From Tangfeifania diversioriginum (GTDB lineage: Bacteria > Bacteroidota > Bacteroidia > Bacteroidales > Prolixibacteraceae), in the NCBI RefSeq assembly GCF_900141875.1, contig NZ_FQZE01000023.1, positions 1-64,000 of the forward strand: a stretch of DNA of 64,000 bases. Direction: 5' to 3'. Each line of letters starts with the position of its first letter. Position 1 is the stretch's first letter. The translations under genes were made by a program, and so were the position numbers. Below are positions 44,483 through 55,017 of the stretch, in pieces. The notes beneath the pieces were generated by a model. That model had not been told where the DNA came from and ran no database searches. It worked only from the letters and a program-made list of their open reading frames with translations.

Positions 44483-47400
44483 ATGGTTATTCAAAAAGAA
44501 CTTCAATCCCGGGTATTGGTGATGGACGGCGCAATGGGGACACTTATTCAGGAATATAAACTGACGGAAGCAGATTACCGGGGTGAAAAGCTCAAAAATG
44601 CGGAACACGATCAACAGGGAAATAACGACATCCTCTCGTTGACGCATCCTGAAATAATTTCTGCGATTCACGAAAAATACCTGGAGGCGGGTGCGGATAT
44701 CATTTTAACAAACACGTTCAATGCCAACCGTATTTCGCAGTCCGATTACAACACGCAGGATTTGGTGTATGAGATGAACAAAGCCTCGGCCATGATTGCC
44801 CGCAAAGCAGCAGATAATTTCACCAAAAATAATCCAGAAAAACCCCGGTTTGCAGCCGGCACACTCGGCCCCACCAACAAAACGTTGTCGCTTTCCCCTG
44901 ACGTAAACGACCCGGGTTACCGGGCAGTCACATTCGACGATATCAAAACCGCTTACCGCGAACAGGTTGAAGGGCTTATTGACGGAGGCGCTGATCTGAT
45001 TCTTATTGAAACGATATTCGACACATTGAATGCCAAGGCAGCCATTTTTGCTGTTGAAGAAGCGCTGGAAGAACGCGGAATGCGCCTGCCACTAATGATT
45101 TCGGGCACCATTACTGATGCCAGCGGAAGAACACTTTCGGGACAAACGCTCGGTGCGTTTCTGAATTCGCTTTCACACATCGACCTGCTGAGTATCGGGT
45201 TGAACTGTTCACTGGGGGCCAGCGAACTGGAACCTTACGTAAAAGAATTGTCGCAAAAAGCACCATTTAATATCAGCGCCCACCCCAATGCCGGACTGCC
45301 CAATCAGTTTGGCGAGTATGATGAGACACCTGAAATTATGAGTGCCCACATAAAAGATTACCTCGACAACAGTTATGTCAATATCATTGGCGGTTGCTGC
45401 GGAACCACACCCGACCACATCCGGGAATTCGCCAAAATGGCTGCAATGGCAAAGCCACATCATTTAGCCGACAAAAGCAGCAATACAAAACTAAGTGGCC
45501 TTGAACCGGTAGAACTCACCAGCGAAACCAATTTTGTAAATATTGGCGAACGCTGCAATGTGGCCGGTTCGCGTAAATTTGCACGTCTTATCCGCGAACA
45601 AAAATACGAGGAAGCGTTGGCAATTGCCCGCGATCAGGTGGAAAACGGAGCACAGGTAATCGATGTGAACATGGACGACGCCATGCTTGATGCCGAAAAA
45701 GAGATGGTTACTTTTCTGAACCTGATGATGGCAGAACCCGACATTGCCAAACTTCCCGTAATGGTCGATTCTTCAAAGTGGCATGTTATTGAAGCCGGAT
45801 TGAAATGCCTGCAGGGAAAGGCAATTGTCAATTCCATCAGCATGAAAGAGGGCGAAGAAAGTTTTATTGAACAGGCAAAAAAAATAAAGCGCTATGGAGC
45901 AGCTGTTGTAGTAATGGCTTTCGACGAAAAAGGCCAGGCCGATTCGTATGAACGACGAATCGAAATTTGCAGGCGCGCCTACAACCTTCTTACTGAAAAA
46001 GTAAATTTCCCGCCCCAGGACATCATTTTCGATCCGAACGTACTGACTATCGGAACCGGAATTGAGGAGCACAACAACTACGCTGTCGATTTTATTGAAA
46101 CAGTAAAATGGATTAAGGAAAATCTGCCACACGCCAAAACCAGCGGGGGCATCAGCAATGTTTCGTTTTCGTTCAGGGGAAACAATTTGGTTCGAGAAGC
46201 CATGCACTCCGTTTTCCTGTTTCACGCCATTAAGGCGGGGCTCGATATGGGAATCGTAAACCCGGGAATGTTGCAAATTTATGATGAAATTCCAAAAGAG
46301 CTGCTCGAAAAAACAGAGGACCTCGTACTGAACCGCCGGCCAGATGCAACGGAACGCTTACTCGAATTTGCCGAAGACTACAAAAGCGAAGGCAAAAAAG
46401 AGGAGAAAAAAGATGTGTGGCGCGAAAAACCACTGGAAAAACGGATTTCCCACTCGCTTGTAAAAGGAATTCCTGATTTTGTCAATGAAGACATGGCCGA
46501 AGCCATTAAAATATATCAGCCGGCACTGAATGTAATCGAAGGTCCGCTGATGGACGGGATGAACATTGTGGGCGATTTGTTTGGCAGCGGAAAAATGTTC
46601 CTGCCGCAGGTAATTAAATCGGCCCGCGTAATGAAAAAAGCAGTGGCCTACCTCCTGCCCTACATTGAAGCCGACAAAGCCAAAATGAAAGACACCAGCA
46701 AGCAAAAGAAAGTGCTGCTGGCCACCGTAAAAGGCGATGTGCACGACATCGGGAAAAACATTGTGGGCGTGGTTTTGGGTTGCAACAATTACGAAATCAT
46801 CGATTTGGGCGTGATGGTCCCCACCGAGAAAATACTCGACACTGCCCAAAAAGAGGAAGTGGATATTATTGGGTTGAGCGGATTGATCACTCCTTCCCTG
46901 GAAATTATGGTGGACATTGCCAAAGAGATGGAACGCCGGAAAATGGATTTGCCGCTGCTGATAGGCGGTGCTACCACATCAAAAATTCATACCGCTGTTA
47001 AAATCGAGCCTGAATATTCGCACCCGGTCGTTCATGTAAAAGATGCATCCCTGGCAGTTAACGTCACCTCGAATTTAATTGCCCGGAATGAAAAGTACAT
47101 ACAGAAAATAAAAGACGATTACAACCAGATGCGCAAATTCCAGGGGCAGCGTAAACCCAAAGAATACCTGACACTGGAGCAGGCGCGCGAAAACAAACAG
47201 CAAATTGACTGGGACAGTTCGCCACTCTACAAACCCAATTTTACCGGGGTGAAGCATCTCGTTGATTATCCGTTGGAAGAATTACGGGAATACATCGACT
47301 GGACCTTCTTTTTCCTCACCTGGGGAATGAAAGGAATCTATCCGCAAATTTTTGATGATGAAAAACAGGGCGAACAGGCGCGGAAGTTGTATGCCGAAGC

Positions 47401-48139
47401 CAACGAATTTCTGGATGAAATTATTGAAAAGAAAATGCTGCAGGCCAATGCTTCTTTTGCCATCTGGCCGGCTAATGCTGACGGAGACGATGTCGTTCTT
47501 TTTGAGGATGAAAACCGGCAAAATGAAATCGGTCGTTTTTTGCATTTCCGACAACAGGAAAAGAAAAAAGGAGGTTCACCCAACCTCTGCCTCTCCGATT
47601 TTGTAGCACCAATACATTCCAATAAAGCGGATTACGTTGGTGGATTTGCCACTACGGCCGGCATTGGCATTGAACCATGGAAGGAGGAATTCCGCAAAGA
47701 CCACAACGACTACAAAGCCATTATGCTGGAAGCGCTGGCCGACCGGCTGAGTGAAGCGTTTGCAGAGTTGCTGCATTTACGCGTTCGTAAAGAGTTCTGG
47801 GGGTATGCACCCGACGAAAACCTTTCGCACGAAGAACTGCTGAAAGTGAAATACCAGGGAATCCGCCCGGCATTGGGTTACCCGGCCTGCCCGGAACATT
47901 CAGAAAAAGAGAGTTTGTTTGATTTGCTAAAAGCTGAGGAGATCGGCATGAAACTGACGGAACATTATGCCATGTATCCCAACGCCTCGGTTTCGGGGCA
48001 GTATTTTGCGCATCCCGAATCGCGCTATTTCAGCCTCGAAAAAGTGAGCCGCGACCAGGTGGCCGATTATGCCCGCCGTAAAGGAAAACCGGTGGAGTTT
48101 GTGGAGAAATTTCTGCCAACTAATTTGAATTACAAATAG
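44483..48139 (+). CDS. metH: cobalamin-dependent methionine synthase
   Basis: 1218 aa from ATG 44483 (an earlier GTG gives 18 more codons). All four modules are present: homocysteine-binding (1-~325, zinc Cys in GLNCSLGA and [10 protein letters not shown]), methyltetrahydrofolate-binding (starting [19 protein letters not shown]), cobalamin domain ([12 protein letters not shown], axial His754), and the SAM-dependent reactivation domain ([12 protein letters not shown]). It methylates homocysteine and is the last gene of the SAM-riboswitch operon, converting the product of the DUF39 system to methionine. Confidence 0.96.
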   Translation: MVIQKELQSRVLVMDGAMGTLIQEYKLTEADYRGEKLKNAEHDQQGNNDILSLTHPEIISAIHEKYLEAGADIILTNTFNANRISQSDYNTQDLVYEMNKASAMIARKAADNFTKNNPEKPRFAAGTLGPTNKTLSLSPDVNDPGYRAVTFDDIKTAYREQVEGLIDGGADLILIETIFDTLNAKAAIFAVEEALEERGMRLPLMISGTITDASGRTLSGQTLGAFLNSLSHIDLLSIGLNCSLGASELEPYVKELSQKAPFNISAHPNAGLPNQFGEYDETPEIMSAHIKDYLDNSYVNIIGGCCGTTPDHIREFAKMAAMAKPHHLADKSSNTKLSGLEPVELTSETNFVNIGERCNVAGSRKFARLIREQKYEEALAIARDQVENGAQVIDVNMDDAMLDAEKEMVTFLNLMMAEPDIAKLPVMVDSSKWHVIEAGLKCLQGKAIVNSISMKEGEESFIEQAKKIKRYGAAVVVMAFDEKGQADSYERRIEICRRAYNLLTEKVNFPPQDIIFDPNVLTIGTGIEEHNNYAVDFIETVKWIKENLPHAKTSGGISNVSFSFRGNNLVREAMHSVFLFHAIKAGLDMGIVNPGMLQIYDEIPKELLEKTEDLVLNRRPDATERLLEFAEDYKSEGKKEEKKDVWREKPLEKRISHSLVKGIPDFVNEDMAEAIKIYQPALNVIEGPLMDGMNIVGDLFGSGKMFLPQVIKSARVMKKAVAYLLPYIEADKAKMKDTSKQKKVLLATVKGDVHDIGKNIVGVVLGCNNYEIIDLGVMVPTEKILDTAQKEEVDIIGLSGLITPSLEIMVDIAKEMERRKMDLPLLIGGATTSKIHTAVKIEPEYSHPVVHVKDASLAVNVTSNLIARNEKYIQKIKDDYNQMRKFQGQRKPKEYLTLEQARENKQQIDWDSSPLYKPNFTGVKHLVDYPLEELREYIDWTFFFLTWGMKGIYPQIFDDEKQGEQARKLYAEANEFLDEIIEKKMLQANASFAIWPANADGDDVVLFEDENRQNEIGRFLHFRQQEKKKGGSPNLCLSDFVAPIHSNKADYVGGFATTAGIGIEPWKEEFRKDHNDYKAIMLEALADRLSEAFAELLHLRVRKEFWGYAPDENLSHEELLKVKYQGIRPALGYPACPEHSEKESLFDLLKAEEIGMKLTEHYAMYPNASVSGQYFAHPESRYFSLEKVSRDQVADYARRKGKPVEFVEKFLPTNLNYK

Positions 48140-48141
48140 CG

Positions 48142-48175
48142 CCCCCTCCAACTCCCGCAAGCTGGCGGGGAGGGA
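48142..48175 (+). terminator. imperfect GC hairpin after metH
   Basis: CCCCTCCAACTCCCGC and GCGGGGAGGG form a bulged stem 4 bp after the metH stop, with weak downstream T content (AAAGAAAAAA on this strand). The CCCTCCAACTCCC string also resembles a common intergenic repeat. Confidence 0.5.
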
Positions 48176-48246
48176 AAGAAAAAATGGCCAGCATGTGCTT
48201 CATAAGTCAAATGAAGGTGTAAAATAAAAAATAATAACCACTTCTC

Positions 48247-48287
48247 AACCTTGAAAATCTAAAGTCTGACTTTAGGATTTCAAGGTT
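48247..48287. repeat. hairpin 1 of a pair before the DUF4143 ATPase
   Basis: AACCTTGAAAATCTAAAGTC and GACTTTAGGATTTCAAGGTT are near-perfect inverted arms with a 1-nt loop. It shares the core TGAAAATCTAAA with the second hairpin 17 bp away. Confidence 0.75.
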
Positions 48288-48303
48288 AATTTTTATTATT
48301 TAC

Positions 48304-48338
48304 TGTGAAAATCTAAAATTTAGATTTAGAATTTCACA
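48304..48338. repeat. hairpin 2, overlapping the DUF4143 ATPase promoter
   Basis: TGTGAAAATCTAAA and TTTAGATTTAGAATTTCACA form imperfect arms. It ends 10 bp before a TACTTTTG -7 box and so covers the -20 to -50 region: a likely operator. Confidence 0.7.
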
Positions 48339-48347
48339 AAATTTACC

Positions 48348-48355
48348 TACTTTTG
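48348..48355 (+). promoter_or_regulatory. -7 box of the DUF4143 ATPase
   Basis: TACTTTTG fits TAnnTTTG and lies 20 bp before ATG 48376. The preceding palindrome occupies the -33 position. Confidence 0.55.
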
Positions 48356-48375
48356 ATACAAATGACAAAGAAAAA

Positions 48376-49518
48376 ATGGAAATTTTCAGGCCAGATTTTT
48401 TAAAAGAAATTGAAATTTCAATTCGGAATAATCCGGTTACGGCGATTATGGGACCACGACAATGTGGAAAAACGACCCTGGCACGGGTTGTTGCCCAATC
48501 AACAGAAAGTACCATATTCGACCTAGAAGACCCGGCAGATTTCGATTTGTTGAGCAATACTCCCAAAATCATTCTGCAGCAACAAAAAGGGTTGATCATT
48601 TTAGATGAAATACAGCGTATTCCGGAGTTATTTCCCCTTCTCCGGGTTCTGGCCGATGAAGCTGACTCCACCAGAAAATTTCTGATACTTGGCAGCGCTT
48701 CCCCCGAATTAATTCAAAAATCATCGGAAAGCCTCGCCGGACGAATTGGATTTATTAACCTTACAGGATTCAAGTTGAATGAAGTAGGGACTGAAAACCT
48801 GGAAAAGCTTTGGGAAAGGGGTGGTTTCCCCCGCTCCTACCTTGCACCGGATGATGAGCAAAGTTTTTTATGGAGAGAAAATTTCATACAAACATTTCTG
48901 GAAAGGGACATTTCAAATTATGGATTCAACATACCTGCTGTAACATTGCGACGATTCTGGCTGATGCTTGCGCACTATCATGGTCAGGTTTGGAATGGCG
49001 CTGAATTTGCCCGGTCGATGGGAGTTTCGGAGCCTACTGCAAAAAAATACCTCGATATTCTTACCGGAACATTTATGATACGCCAGCTTCAACCCTGGCA
49101 TGAAAATTTAAAAAAAAGGCAGGTAAAGTCTCCCAAAATTTACATCCGCGACAGTGGCGTATTACATGCCCTTTTGTCGCTCGAAGGAAATAAAATATTC
49201 ACGCACATAAAAGTTGGCGCTTCGTGGGAAGGATTTGTAATTGAACAGCTTCTTCAACAATTAAAATCACGCGATTATTATTTCTGGCGGACCCACTCAG
49301 GGCTGGAGCTCGATTTGATGGTAGTAAAAAATGCAAAAAAACTGGGTTTCGAAATTAAATTTTCTGAATCGCCGAAAGTAACCCGTTCCATGCATTCTGT
49401 TATTGAAAACCTAAACCTCGATAAACTTTACCTGGTTTACAGAGGTGAACGGAGATTGATGCTGGCCGAAAACATTTATGCGCTGCCGGCAGCAGCTATT
49501 CCCGGACATAAGTTTTAA
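48376..49518 (+). CDS. AAA-type ATPase with C-terminal DUF4143 domain
   Basis: 380 aa. N-terminal P-loop GPRQCGKTTLAR (residues ~26-37), Walker B GLIILDEIQRIPEL and a sensor ILGSASPELIQKS; the C-terminal half is the DUF4143 module with GAEFARSMGVSEPTAKKYL and the nuclease-like DSGVLHALLSL, WEGFVIEQL, WRTHSGLELDLMV. The last block resembles a PD-(D/E)xK-like core (D...ExK around GFEIKFSE). The family is abundant in accessory regions; roles in defence or mobility are suspected, not shown. Confidence 0.9.
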   Translation: MEIFRPDFLKEIEISIRNNPVTAIMGPRQCGKTTLARVVAQSTESTIFDLEDPADFDLLSNTPKIILQQQKGLIILDEIQRIPELFPLLRVLADEADSTRKFLILGSASPELIQKSSESLAGRIGFINLTGFKLNEVGTENLEKLWERGGFPRSYLAPDDEQSFLWRENFIQTFLERDISNYGFNIPAVTLRRFWLMLAHYHGQVWNGAEFARSMGVSEPTAKKYLDILTGTFMIRQLQPWHENLKKRQVKSPKIYIRDSGVLHALLSLEGNKIFTHIKVGASWEGFVIEQLLQQLKSRDYYFWRTHSGLELDLMVVKNAKKLGFEIKFSESPKVTRSMHSVIENLNLDKLYLVYRGERRLMLAENIYALPAAAIPGHKF

Positions 49519-49538
49519 TGGCCTTTTTCCAATAATTC

Positions 49539-49672
49539 CAATTGTTTTTCAAACTGAGCCTTAAGTGAAATTTTTAAAATACAAGGGTTAATGCCCACGT
49601 AGTGATCCCTTCGGGACGATAGACAATTGAAAAGGCTTAAAGAATGAAATGATTTCAAGGCTCATTCAATTG
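49539..49672. repeat. palindromic repeat cluster around CAATTG
   Basis: Three CAATTG copies (49539, 49624, 49667), two with nearby GAGCCTT or AAGGCT strings in opposite orientation, plus a GATCCCTTCGGGAC hairpin (49604-49617). The element looks like a decayed mobile palindrome filling the space between the ATPase and CPBP genes. Confidence 0.55.
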
Positions 49673-49697
49673 CTAATCGGTATAAAAACTATCTTTG
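49670..49697 (+). promoter_or_regulatory. promoter of the CPBP protease
   Basis: TTG (49670-49672), 17-bp spacer, TATCTTTG (49690-49697), 16 bp before ATG 49714. Confidence 0.6.
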
Positions 49698-49713
49698 CCT
49701 CAAAATTTTTAAT

Positions 49714-50658
49714 ATGGTTTTTACTGCTTTTCGGGGAATGAAACCGTTCCCGCAACTGATGTTTTCGGCATTTGTAATTATTGTAAGCTTTTTGCTGTTC
49801 ATGCTCGTTTCGCTGGTGGCGGCCATCCCGCTTTTCGGTCTCGATTCCATGATGAGTATTCCCTCCGCAAGCAACATGAACGATCCGGAGAGCATTAAAA
49901 TGCTGAAATACTTTCAGGTTGTTCAATCGTTCGGGCTTTTCATTGTTCCCCCAATTATTCTGGGCTGGCTTTTTCACGGCAAAATTACCAACTACCTGAA
50001 CCTGGACAAAAGAACAAACGCTGCGTCCATATTTCTGGTAACACTCCTGATAATATTCGCCCTGCCACTCATCAATTTTATTGGCGAATGGAACACCCAA
50101 ATGAATTTTCCGGAATGGTTATCGGGTGTGGAACGCTGGATGAAAAATGCCGAGGAAAACGCTGCCGAACTTACCGAAGTCTTTTTGAAAGTTGAGACCA
50201 CCAGCGGGTTGTTGTTCAACCTGTTTATGATTGCTTTGCTGCCGGCCATTGGTGAGGAGTTGCTGTTTCGGGGAGTAATTCAGCGTATTTTTACAAGAAT
50301 GATGCAAAACCACCACTGGGGTATTTGGATTTCAGCTATCCTGTTCAGTGCACTGCATATGCAGTTTTATGGTTTTGTACCTCGCATGCTGCTGGGTGTT
50401 TTGTTCGGCTACCTACTGGTTTGGAGCGGGTCCATGTGGCTGCCCATTATTGCTCATTTTATCAACAACGGGTTCGCGGTGATTGCCATGTATTTGGTCG
50501 ATAAAAATATGGTCAATCCGAAAGTGGAAAGCATCGGTTCCTCGCCGGATGAATACCTCGCCATCGGTTTCAGCCTGATTGCAGTAGTCCTTATAATGTG
50601 GCTCATAAAAAAAGAGAACCGAAAAAATGCTTTCGGCTCCCTTCAATCAAACAAGTAA
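49714..50658 (+). CDS. CPBP-family intramembrane metalloprotease
   Basis: 314 aa with about 8 hydrophobic segments. The CPBP (Abi/CAAX) motifs are complete: EELLFRGVIQR (EExxxR), then SALHMQFYGFVPRMLLGVLF (FxxxH-like, His in SALHM) and WLPIIAHFINNGF (HxxxN). Related enzymes cleave CAAX-like or bacteriocin substrates in the membrane or confer immunity. No bacteriocin gene is nearby. Confidence 0.92.
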   Translation: MVFTAFRGMKPFPQLMFSAFVIIVSFLLFMLVSLVAAIPLFGLDSMMSIPSASNMNDPESIKMLKYFQVVQSFGLFIVPPIILGWLFHGKITNYLNLDKRTNAASIFLVTLLIIFALPLINFIGEWNTQMNFPEWLSGVERWMKNAEENAAELTEVFLKVETTSGLLFNLFMIALLPAIGEELLFRGVIQRIFTRMMQNHHWGIWISAILFSALHMQFYGFVPRMLLGVLFGYLLVWSGSMWLPIIAHFINNGFAVIAMYLVDKNMVNPKVESIGSSPDEYLAIGFSLIAVVLIMWLIKKENRKNAFGSLQSNK

Positions 50659-50666
50659 TTTATTTT

Positions 50667-52538
50667 TCAGAAAGTAAACGCCCTGAACGAATGCGGTTTG
50701 ATTTTCACCTCAAACACTTTGGCATCTTCGCCCATCTTCCGGTTTCTGAAAACCGGAGCTTCGCGCAGGGTCCCCTCAATTTTTTCTCCCGAAGCAATAT
50801 CGGTAATTTTAGCAGCATTTCTATTCAGCAGAACACTCACTGTAACTTCTTTATCCAAAAACGAATGCACTACAAATGAATTGTTGTCGTACACAAACAG
50901 GCTCACTTCGCCCGGACCTTCCAGCTTCACACTTAAATGCCCCGCAACAGTTTGACGCAAACTGTTCAGCACCGGAGCAGGCAACCGGTATAAATCGATA
51001 AAATTATCGGGAATGGTCCACACAAAAAATTTCCCTTTTGAATAATCAGCCGAATGCAAAATCGGCCAGCCGTTGGTATCGTCGAGTGCCGAAATAATTT
51101 CCCATGAATCGTTGGTCAGGTAATGCATCTGCGGAATCAACATCTCCTTTTCAGAAAAAGAGGATGGCCCCCAACCGGCGGCAAACTCCTTCACACTGGC
51201 CTTGCGGTCGGTTACCCGCAGTTCCACGATGTCCTCAATTCCTTTTCCCTGCATGGCTTTGTAGAATCCCGAGGTCACTACCACATTTCCGCCACGCTGA
51301 AGTTGTGCTTCAATTTTTCCCACAATCTCCGGGTCGAATGAAGCCGTTTCGGTAAGCAGTACCACGGGCTCATTTTCGGGGAACTCAGGGACCAGGTCAA
51401 TGGGAATACCAATCATTCCGAAATAATTTTGCAGAAAATCTTCACCTACGGAATGAAATGGTTTGTAGCTTTTTACGCCCACCGGATTTTCCAGTTCGCC
51501 CAACACTTCGTCCACAATTTCGAGGGAATAACCGGCAGCACGAGCCATTTTGGTGGGGGTAAACAGGGTGCCGTCTTCCTGCTCAACCGGCTTTTTCATT
51601 TCGTCGAAATCAAAAATTCCCTGCCACTGCGGACGCAGGTTTTCTCGCAGCGGATAATTCATCTGCCGGATGTCGAACAGCGTAATTTCCGGCGCTTTGG
51701 CAAATAATGTCAGCCACAGTTGTTCGGCATAGCGGTCCATATAACGCAAACCGCCGGTATCAACCCAGCCGCCGCGGTTTTCGCCGGGTTTCAGGTTTTC
51801 AAAATACCTGAACACAGCATAACTCAAATACTGCTGCAAGTGCTGGTTTCCGGAGCGGTCGCGGGTTTCGGTACCGGTGTACAAACCATCAAAAAGTGCC
51901 GGTTCTTCCTCCAGATTAAATCCCAGCCCCTGAAAATGCTCGTACCAGTTGGGGTATTTAATCACCACTTCGGTTTTGGGATTGACCGCTTTTGCCGGGT
52001 TGATAACCAAATCGACGGCAGCATTTTTCATCAGCTCCAGCCGGTATTCTGTCCAGCTTTTTTCGCCTTTGGCCGCAATGCACAAATCGCATTTGCAACT
52101 GGTGAAAAAGAAATCGTCGAGAATAAACTCGTTAAAATGTTTGGCGGTGTGCTCTGCAATCTCCTGCACTTTTTGCCTGTGTTCAGGATTGGTGTAGCAA
52201 AAGGTTTCAAAGTTGTTGCTTTCGTCAATGGTGTAGGTAATTCCTCCGCCCACCTCAATGCCTTTTTCGCGGAAAAACTTTTTGGCAAACTCCAGCGTTT
52301 CGTCACTCACAATCAGCAGGTCGCGGTGGGTTTCCAGATAAATTTTATCCACATGCACCTGTTTCGACAGTGTATCCCACACTGATTCGAGCCAGCCCGG
52401 CTGCCCCATTTTTTCCACTTCGTAGGCGCGGCAGTAAACGGCAACTTCGAAGTTTTTATATTTCTGACCAGATACCGCAAAACAGCAGGAACCAAGTATC
52501 AAGGTTATTAAAATGGTTTGTAGTTTTTTCATGATCAT
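50667..52538 (-). CDS. secreted glycosidase-like protein of unassigned family
   Basis: 623 aa; signal peptide ILGSCCFAVSG. The first ~340 residues look like a TIM barrel, with EVAVYCRAYEVEKMG at the start and the FILDDFFFTSCKCDLCIAAK segment, where acidic residues precede a C-x-C-x2-C motif seen in some hypothetical glycosyl hydrolases. The ~380-510 part resembles a glutamine-amidotransferase-like fold (PVVLLTETASFDPEIVGKIE, GGNVVVTSGFY) as in GH42-type enzymes, and the end is a beta domain. Last gene of the GH2-GH31 operon (8-bp gap to GH31). Activity unknown. Confidence 0.75.
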   Translation of the reverse strand: MIMKKLQTILITLILGSCCFAVSGQKYKNFEVAVYCRAYEVEKMGQPGWLESVWDTLSKQVHVDKIYLETHRDLLIVSDETLEFAKKFFREKGIEVGGGITYTIDESNNFETFCYTNPEHRQKVQEIAEHTAKHFNEFILDDFFFTSCKCDLCIAAKGEKSWTEYRLELMKNAAVDLVINPAKAVNPKTEVVIKYPNWYEHFQGLGFNLEEEPALFDGLYTGTETRDRSGNQHLQQYLSYAVFRYFENLKPGENRGGWVDTGGLRYMDRYAEQLWLTLFAKAPEITLFDIRQMNYPLRENLRPQWQGIFDFDEMKKPVEQEDGTLFTPTKMARAAGYSLEIVDEVLGELENPVGVKSYKPFHSVGEDFLQNYFGMIGIPIDLVPEFPENEPVVLLTETASFDPEIVGKIEAQLQRGGNVVVTSGFYKAMQGKGIEDIVELRVTDRKASVKEFAAGWGPSSFSEKEMLIPQMHYLTNDSWEIISALDDTNGWPILHSADYSKGKFFVWTIPDNFIDLYRLPAPVLNSLRQTVAGHLSVKLEGPGEVSLFVYDNNSFVVHSFLDKEVTVSVLLNRNAAKITDIASGEKIEGTLREAPVFRNRKMGEDAKVFEVKIKPHSFRAFTF

Positions 52539-52546
52539 AGGTTTAA

Positions 52547-54934
52547 TTAATTTACTTTAAATTTCACTCCGTTATCCTGCAGTGGGTTGGTATTCAGCCT
52601 GAATGAATTGCCCGATTTACTAAGGTTTACTTCCACCAGATTCTGGTCGGAAGGTAGGCAAACGAAACCTTTGGCTGCGTTGGCATCTGAGGCAAAAACC
52701 TTCAGTTCCAATTCCGACCAGTTCATTTCCTTAGTGGATTGCGCCAGTTTGATGTGCGGAATCACTGCGCCGTCGCGCACCAGCACGACCGCCGGAATTT
52801 CGCCGGCTTCAATGTGATGCCAGCCTTTTTCATACACATTGCCGGTTTGGTAATCAATCCATTTTCCTCCGGGAAGATACACATCGCGACTGGTTACATT
52901 TTCGAAAAGCGGCGCCACCAACATGTCCTGTCCAAAAAGATATGCATCATCCACCAGCCACGAACCGGCATCATCCGGGTATTCCACAAACAAAGCGCGC
53001 ATCATCGGCAGGCCGTTTTCGCTGGAATGTTTGGCTTGTGCGTAAATGTAAGGCATTAATTTGTAACGCTTTTCGGTTGCCAGACGGAACGCATCATTGA
53101 AACTCTCGTTGTATTCCCAAGGTTCTTTGGGCGGCGCTCCGTGCGTGCGCGAGTGTGAAGAAAGCAATCCGAACGGCAGCCAGCGGCGGTAAATGTCTTC
53201 GGGTGTGCGCTGCACAAATCCGCCAATATCGTGGCTCCAGAAGGTGAATCCCGAAAGCCCCAATGAAAGACCGGCTCTCAGCGTGGCAGCCATAGCGGTG
53301 TTGGTGTTGGCAGCGTCTCCACCCCAGTGCAGCGGATAGCGTTGGCTTCCGGCCCAGGTGGAACGTGCCCAGATGATATTTTCGCCGGTTACTTCTTTGG
53401 TGATGTCGGCCACTGCTTTGTTGTAACGCAGCGGATACAAATTGTGTTCGTAAAAACCTGTTTTGCCCGACGCATAAAGTCCGTCGAACGGTGCTGCTTC
53501 ACCAAAATCCACTTTAATGGCACCTACTCCCAGGTCGAGTAATCCTTTAATTTTATTCTGGTACCAGTCAACTGCTTCCGGATTAGAGAAATCGAGCACG
53601 GCATCTTCGTACGGAACATTTCCTTTTTTATTTTTTACATACAATCCTTTGTTGAGAATTTCAGGAAAAAGGTCGTTTTGGGGCACAAAATAGGGCAACT
53701 GCCACAAACTCACTTTAAATCCCAGATCGTCCAAATCGCCGATCATATCTTCAGGATCGCTAAAACGCGACGGCGCAAATTTGTAGTCGCTGCGCCAGTC
53801 CACCTCAAACCAGCCGGTATCGAAATGAATCACATCGCTGGGAATGCGGTTTTCGCGCAACTCCGCAGCCACTCTGCGCCCATCTTCTTCGGAAAAATAG
53901 GTGATGCGGCTCATCCACAATCCAAACGACCAAAGTGGCGGCATTTGTGCTTTTCCGGTGAGCTCCGTGTATTCATCCAGAATGTCTTTCGGTTCACCCA
54001 GAAATACAAACAAATCGAGCGCTTCATCGCCAATCATCAGCGAATTGGTGCCGTTAAAATATTTTCCGAAATCGCAGGTAATAGGCGACGAAGTGTGCAT
54101 AAATATACCGTAACCGCGACTGCTCATGAAAAAAGGGATGGGCTTGTACATGGTTTCGTTTTGCACGCCATTCGGGTCGTCGATATACAACACTACTTTT
54201 TGACCGCGCTTGTTTAGCCCCTTGAAATTCTCACCAGTTCCGTAAATTTTTTCTCCGGGTGATAAGTTGAAAACCGCGTTCATACTGCGTGAATAATCGG
54301 ATGCACGCCGTACAAACGAAAACGGATTCACAGGCGTGTACGTTCCCTGGTTGTCCGACGGATGGTTGGTTTTGGTCAGCAGTTTTCCTTTAGCATCATA
54401 AAATTCCACATGCCACGGAAATTTGCGCAAGATAACTGCTCCGAACGGGCTGGTGTATTTGTGCCCGCCGTCAATTTTTGAATATTCCCATGAATGATCT
54501 TTTGGGGCGAAACCGTTCACCAGCATCAGCGATTCTTCTTCTGGTCTGACTTCAACGCCCGATTTCATGCGAATTCGAACTGTTTTTGGGGAAACAAATT
54601 CCAGAGCAAACGGCAATGTTGGATGCGCTTCATATTCCACACCAGGAAATTCGTTGCCTTCCACCTGTGTTAATCCCGCCAGCGTGTTATCAAAAGCATG
54701 ACGTGTTCTGAACTGGTGACGCATCCATTTTACTTCTCCCTCTCCGGTTTCAGGATTGAAAGAAGTGAGGCTGTCGGCTACGAAGTAAGTGTTCGAAAAG
54801 TTATAAAAATCGGCACTAATATCCACCGGGTCGTTGAGCAACCGGTGATTTTCTGCCGGAGACGACAGCGGCAACTGGGCAAAAATTTCAGAAGCGCCCA
54901 AAAGCAAAATAAAAAGAATTACTAATTTCTTCAT
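52547..54934 (-). CDS. GH31 glycosidase, alpha-xylosidase-like
   Basis: 795 aa; signal peptide (LVILFILLLGASEIFA). The catalytic nucleophile Asp lies in IKVDFGEAAPFDG, and the acid/base Asp in FWSHDIGGF. The KxDFGE form is that of YicI-type alpha-xylosidases, not of alpha-glucosidases. Downstream of the domain, QDMLVAPLFENV marks the proximal C-terminal part. It would remove alpha-xylosyl side chains from oligosaccharides in the periplasm. Probably cotranscribed with GH2 upstream and the unassigned protein downstream. Confidence 0.9.
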   Translation of the reverse strand: MKKLVILFILLLGASEIFAQLPLSSPAENHRLLNDPVDISADFYNFSNTYFVADSLTSFNPETGEGEVKWMRHQFRTRHAFDNTLAGLTQVEGNEFPGVEYEAHPTLPFALEFVSPKTVRIRMKSGVEVRPEEESLMLVNGFAPKDHSWEYSKIDGGHKYTSPFGAVILRKFPWHVEFYDAKGKLLTKTNHPSDNQGTYTPVNPFSFVRRASDYSRSMNAVFNLSPGEKIYGTGENFKGLNKRGQKVVLYIDDPNGVQNETMYKPIPFFMSSRGYGIFMHTSSPITCDFGKYFNGTNSLMIGDEALDLFVFLGEPKDILDEYTELTGKAQMPPLWSFGLWMSRITYFSEEDGRRVAAELRENRIPSDVIHFDTGWFEVDWRSDYKFAPSRFSDPEDMIGDLDDLGFKVSLWQLPYFVPQNDLFPEILNKGLYVKNKKGNVPYEDAVLDFSNPEAVDWYQNKIKGLLDLGVGAIKVDFGEAAPFDGLYASGKTGFYEHNLYPLRYNKAVADITKEVTGENIIWARSTWAGSQRYPLHWGGDAANTNTAMAATLRAGLSLGLSGFTFWSHDIGGFVQRTPEDIYRRWLPFGLLSSHSRTHGAPPKEPWEYNESFNDAFRLATEKRYKLMPYIYAQAKHSSENGLPMMRALFVEYPDDAGSWLVDDAYLFGQDMLVAPLFENVTSRDVYLPGGKWIDYQTGNVYEKGWHHIEAGEIPAVVLVRDGAVIPHIKLAQSTKEMNWSELELKVFASDANAAKGFVCLPSDQNLVEVNLSKSGNSFRLNTNPLQDNGVKFKVN

Positions 54935-54972
54935 TTTTATCTGTTTTTATTTTATTTGCTCATTTTTTAACG

Positions 54973-54998
54973 CTGACAGATCCGACGGACGCTGTCAG
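54973..54998. repeat. 7-bp inverted repeat between GH2 and GH31
   Basis: CTGACAG (54973-54979) and CTGTCAG (54992-54998) bracket ATCCGACGGACG. It may weaken read-through from GH2 into GH31. Confidence 0.5.
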
Positions 54999-55017
54999 GT
55001 TTTAAATGAAAATTACT

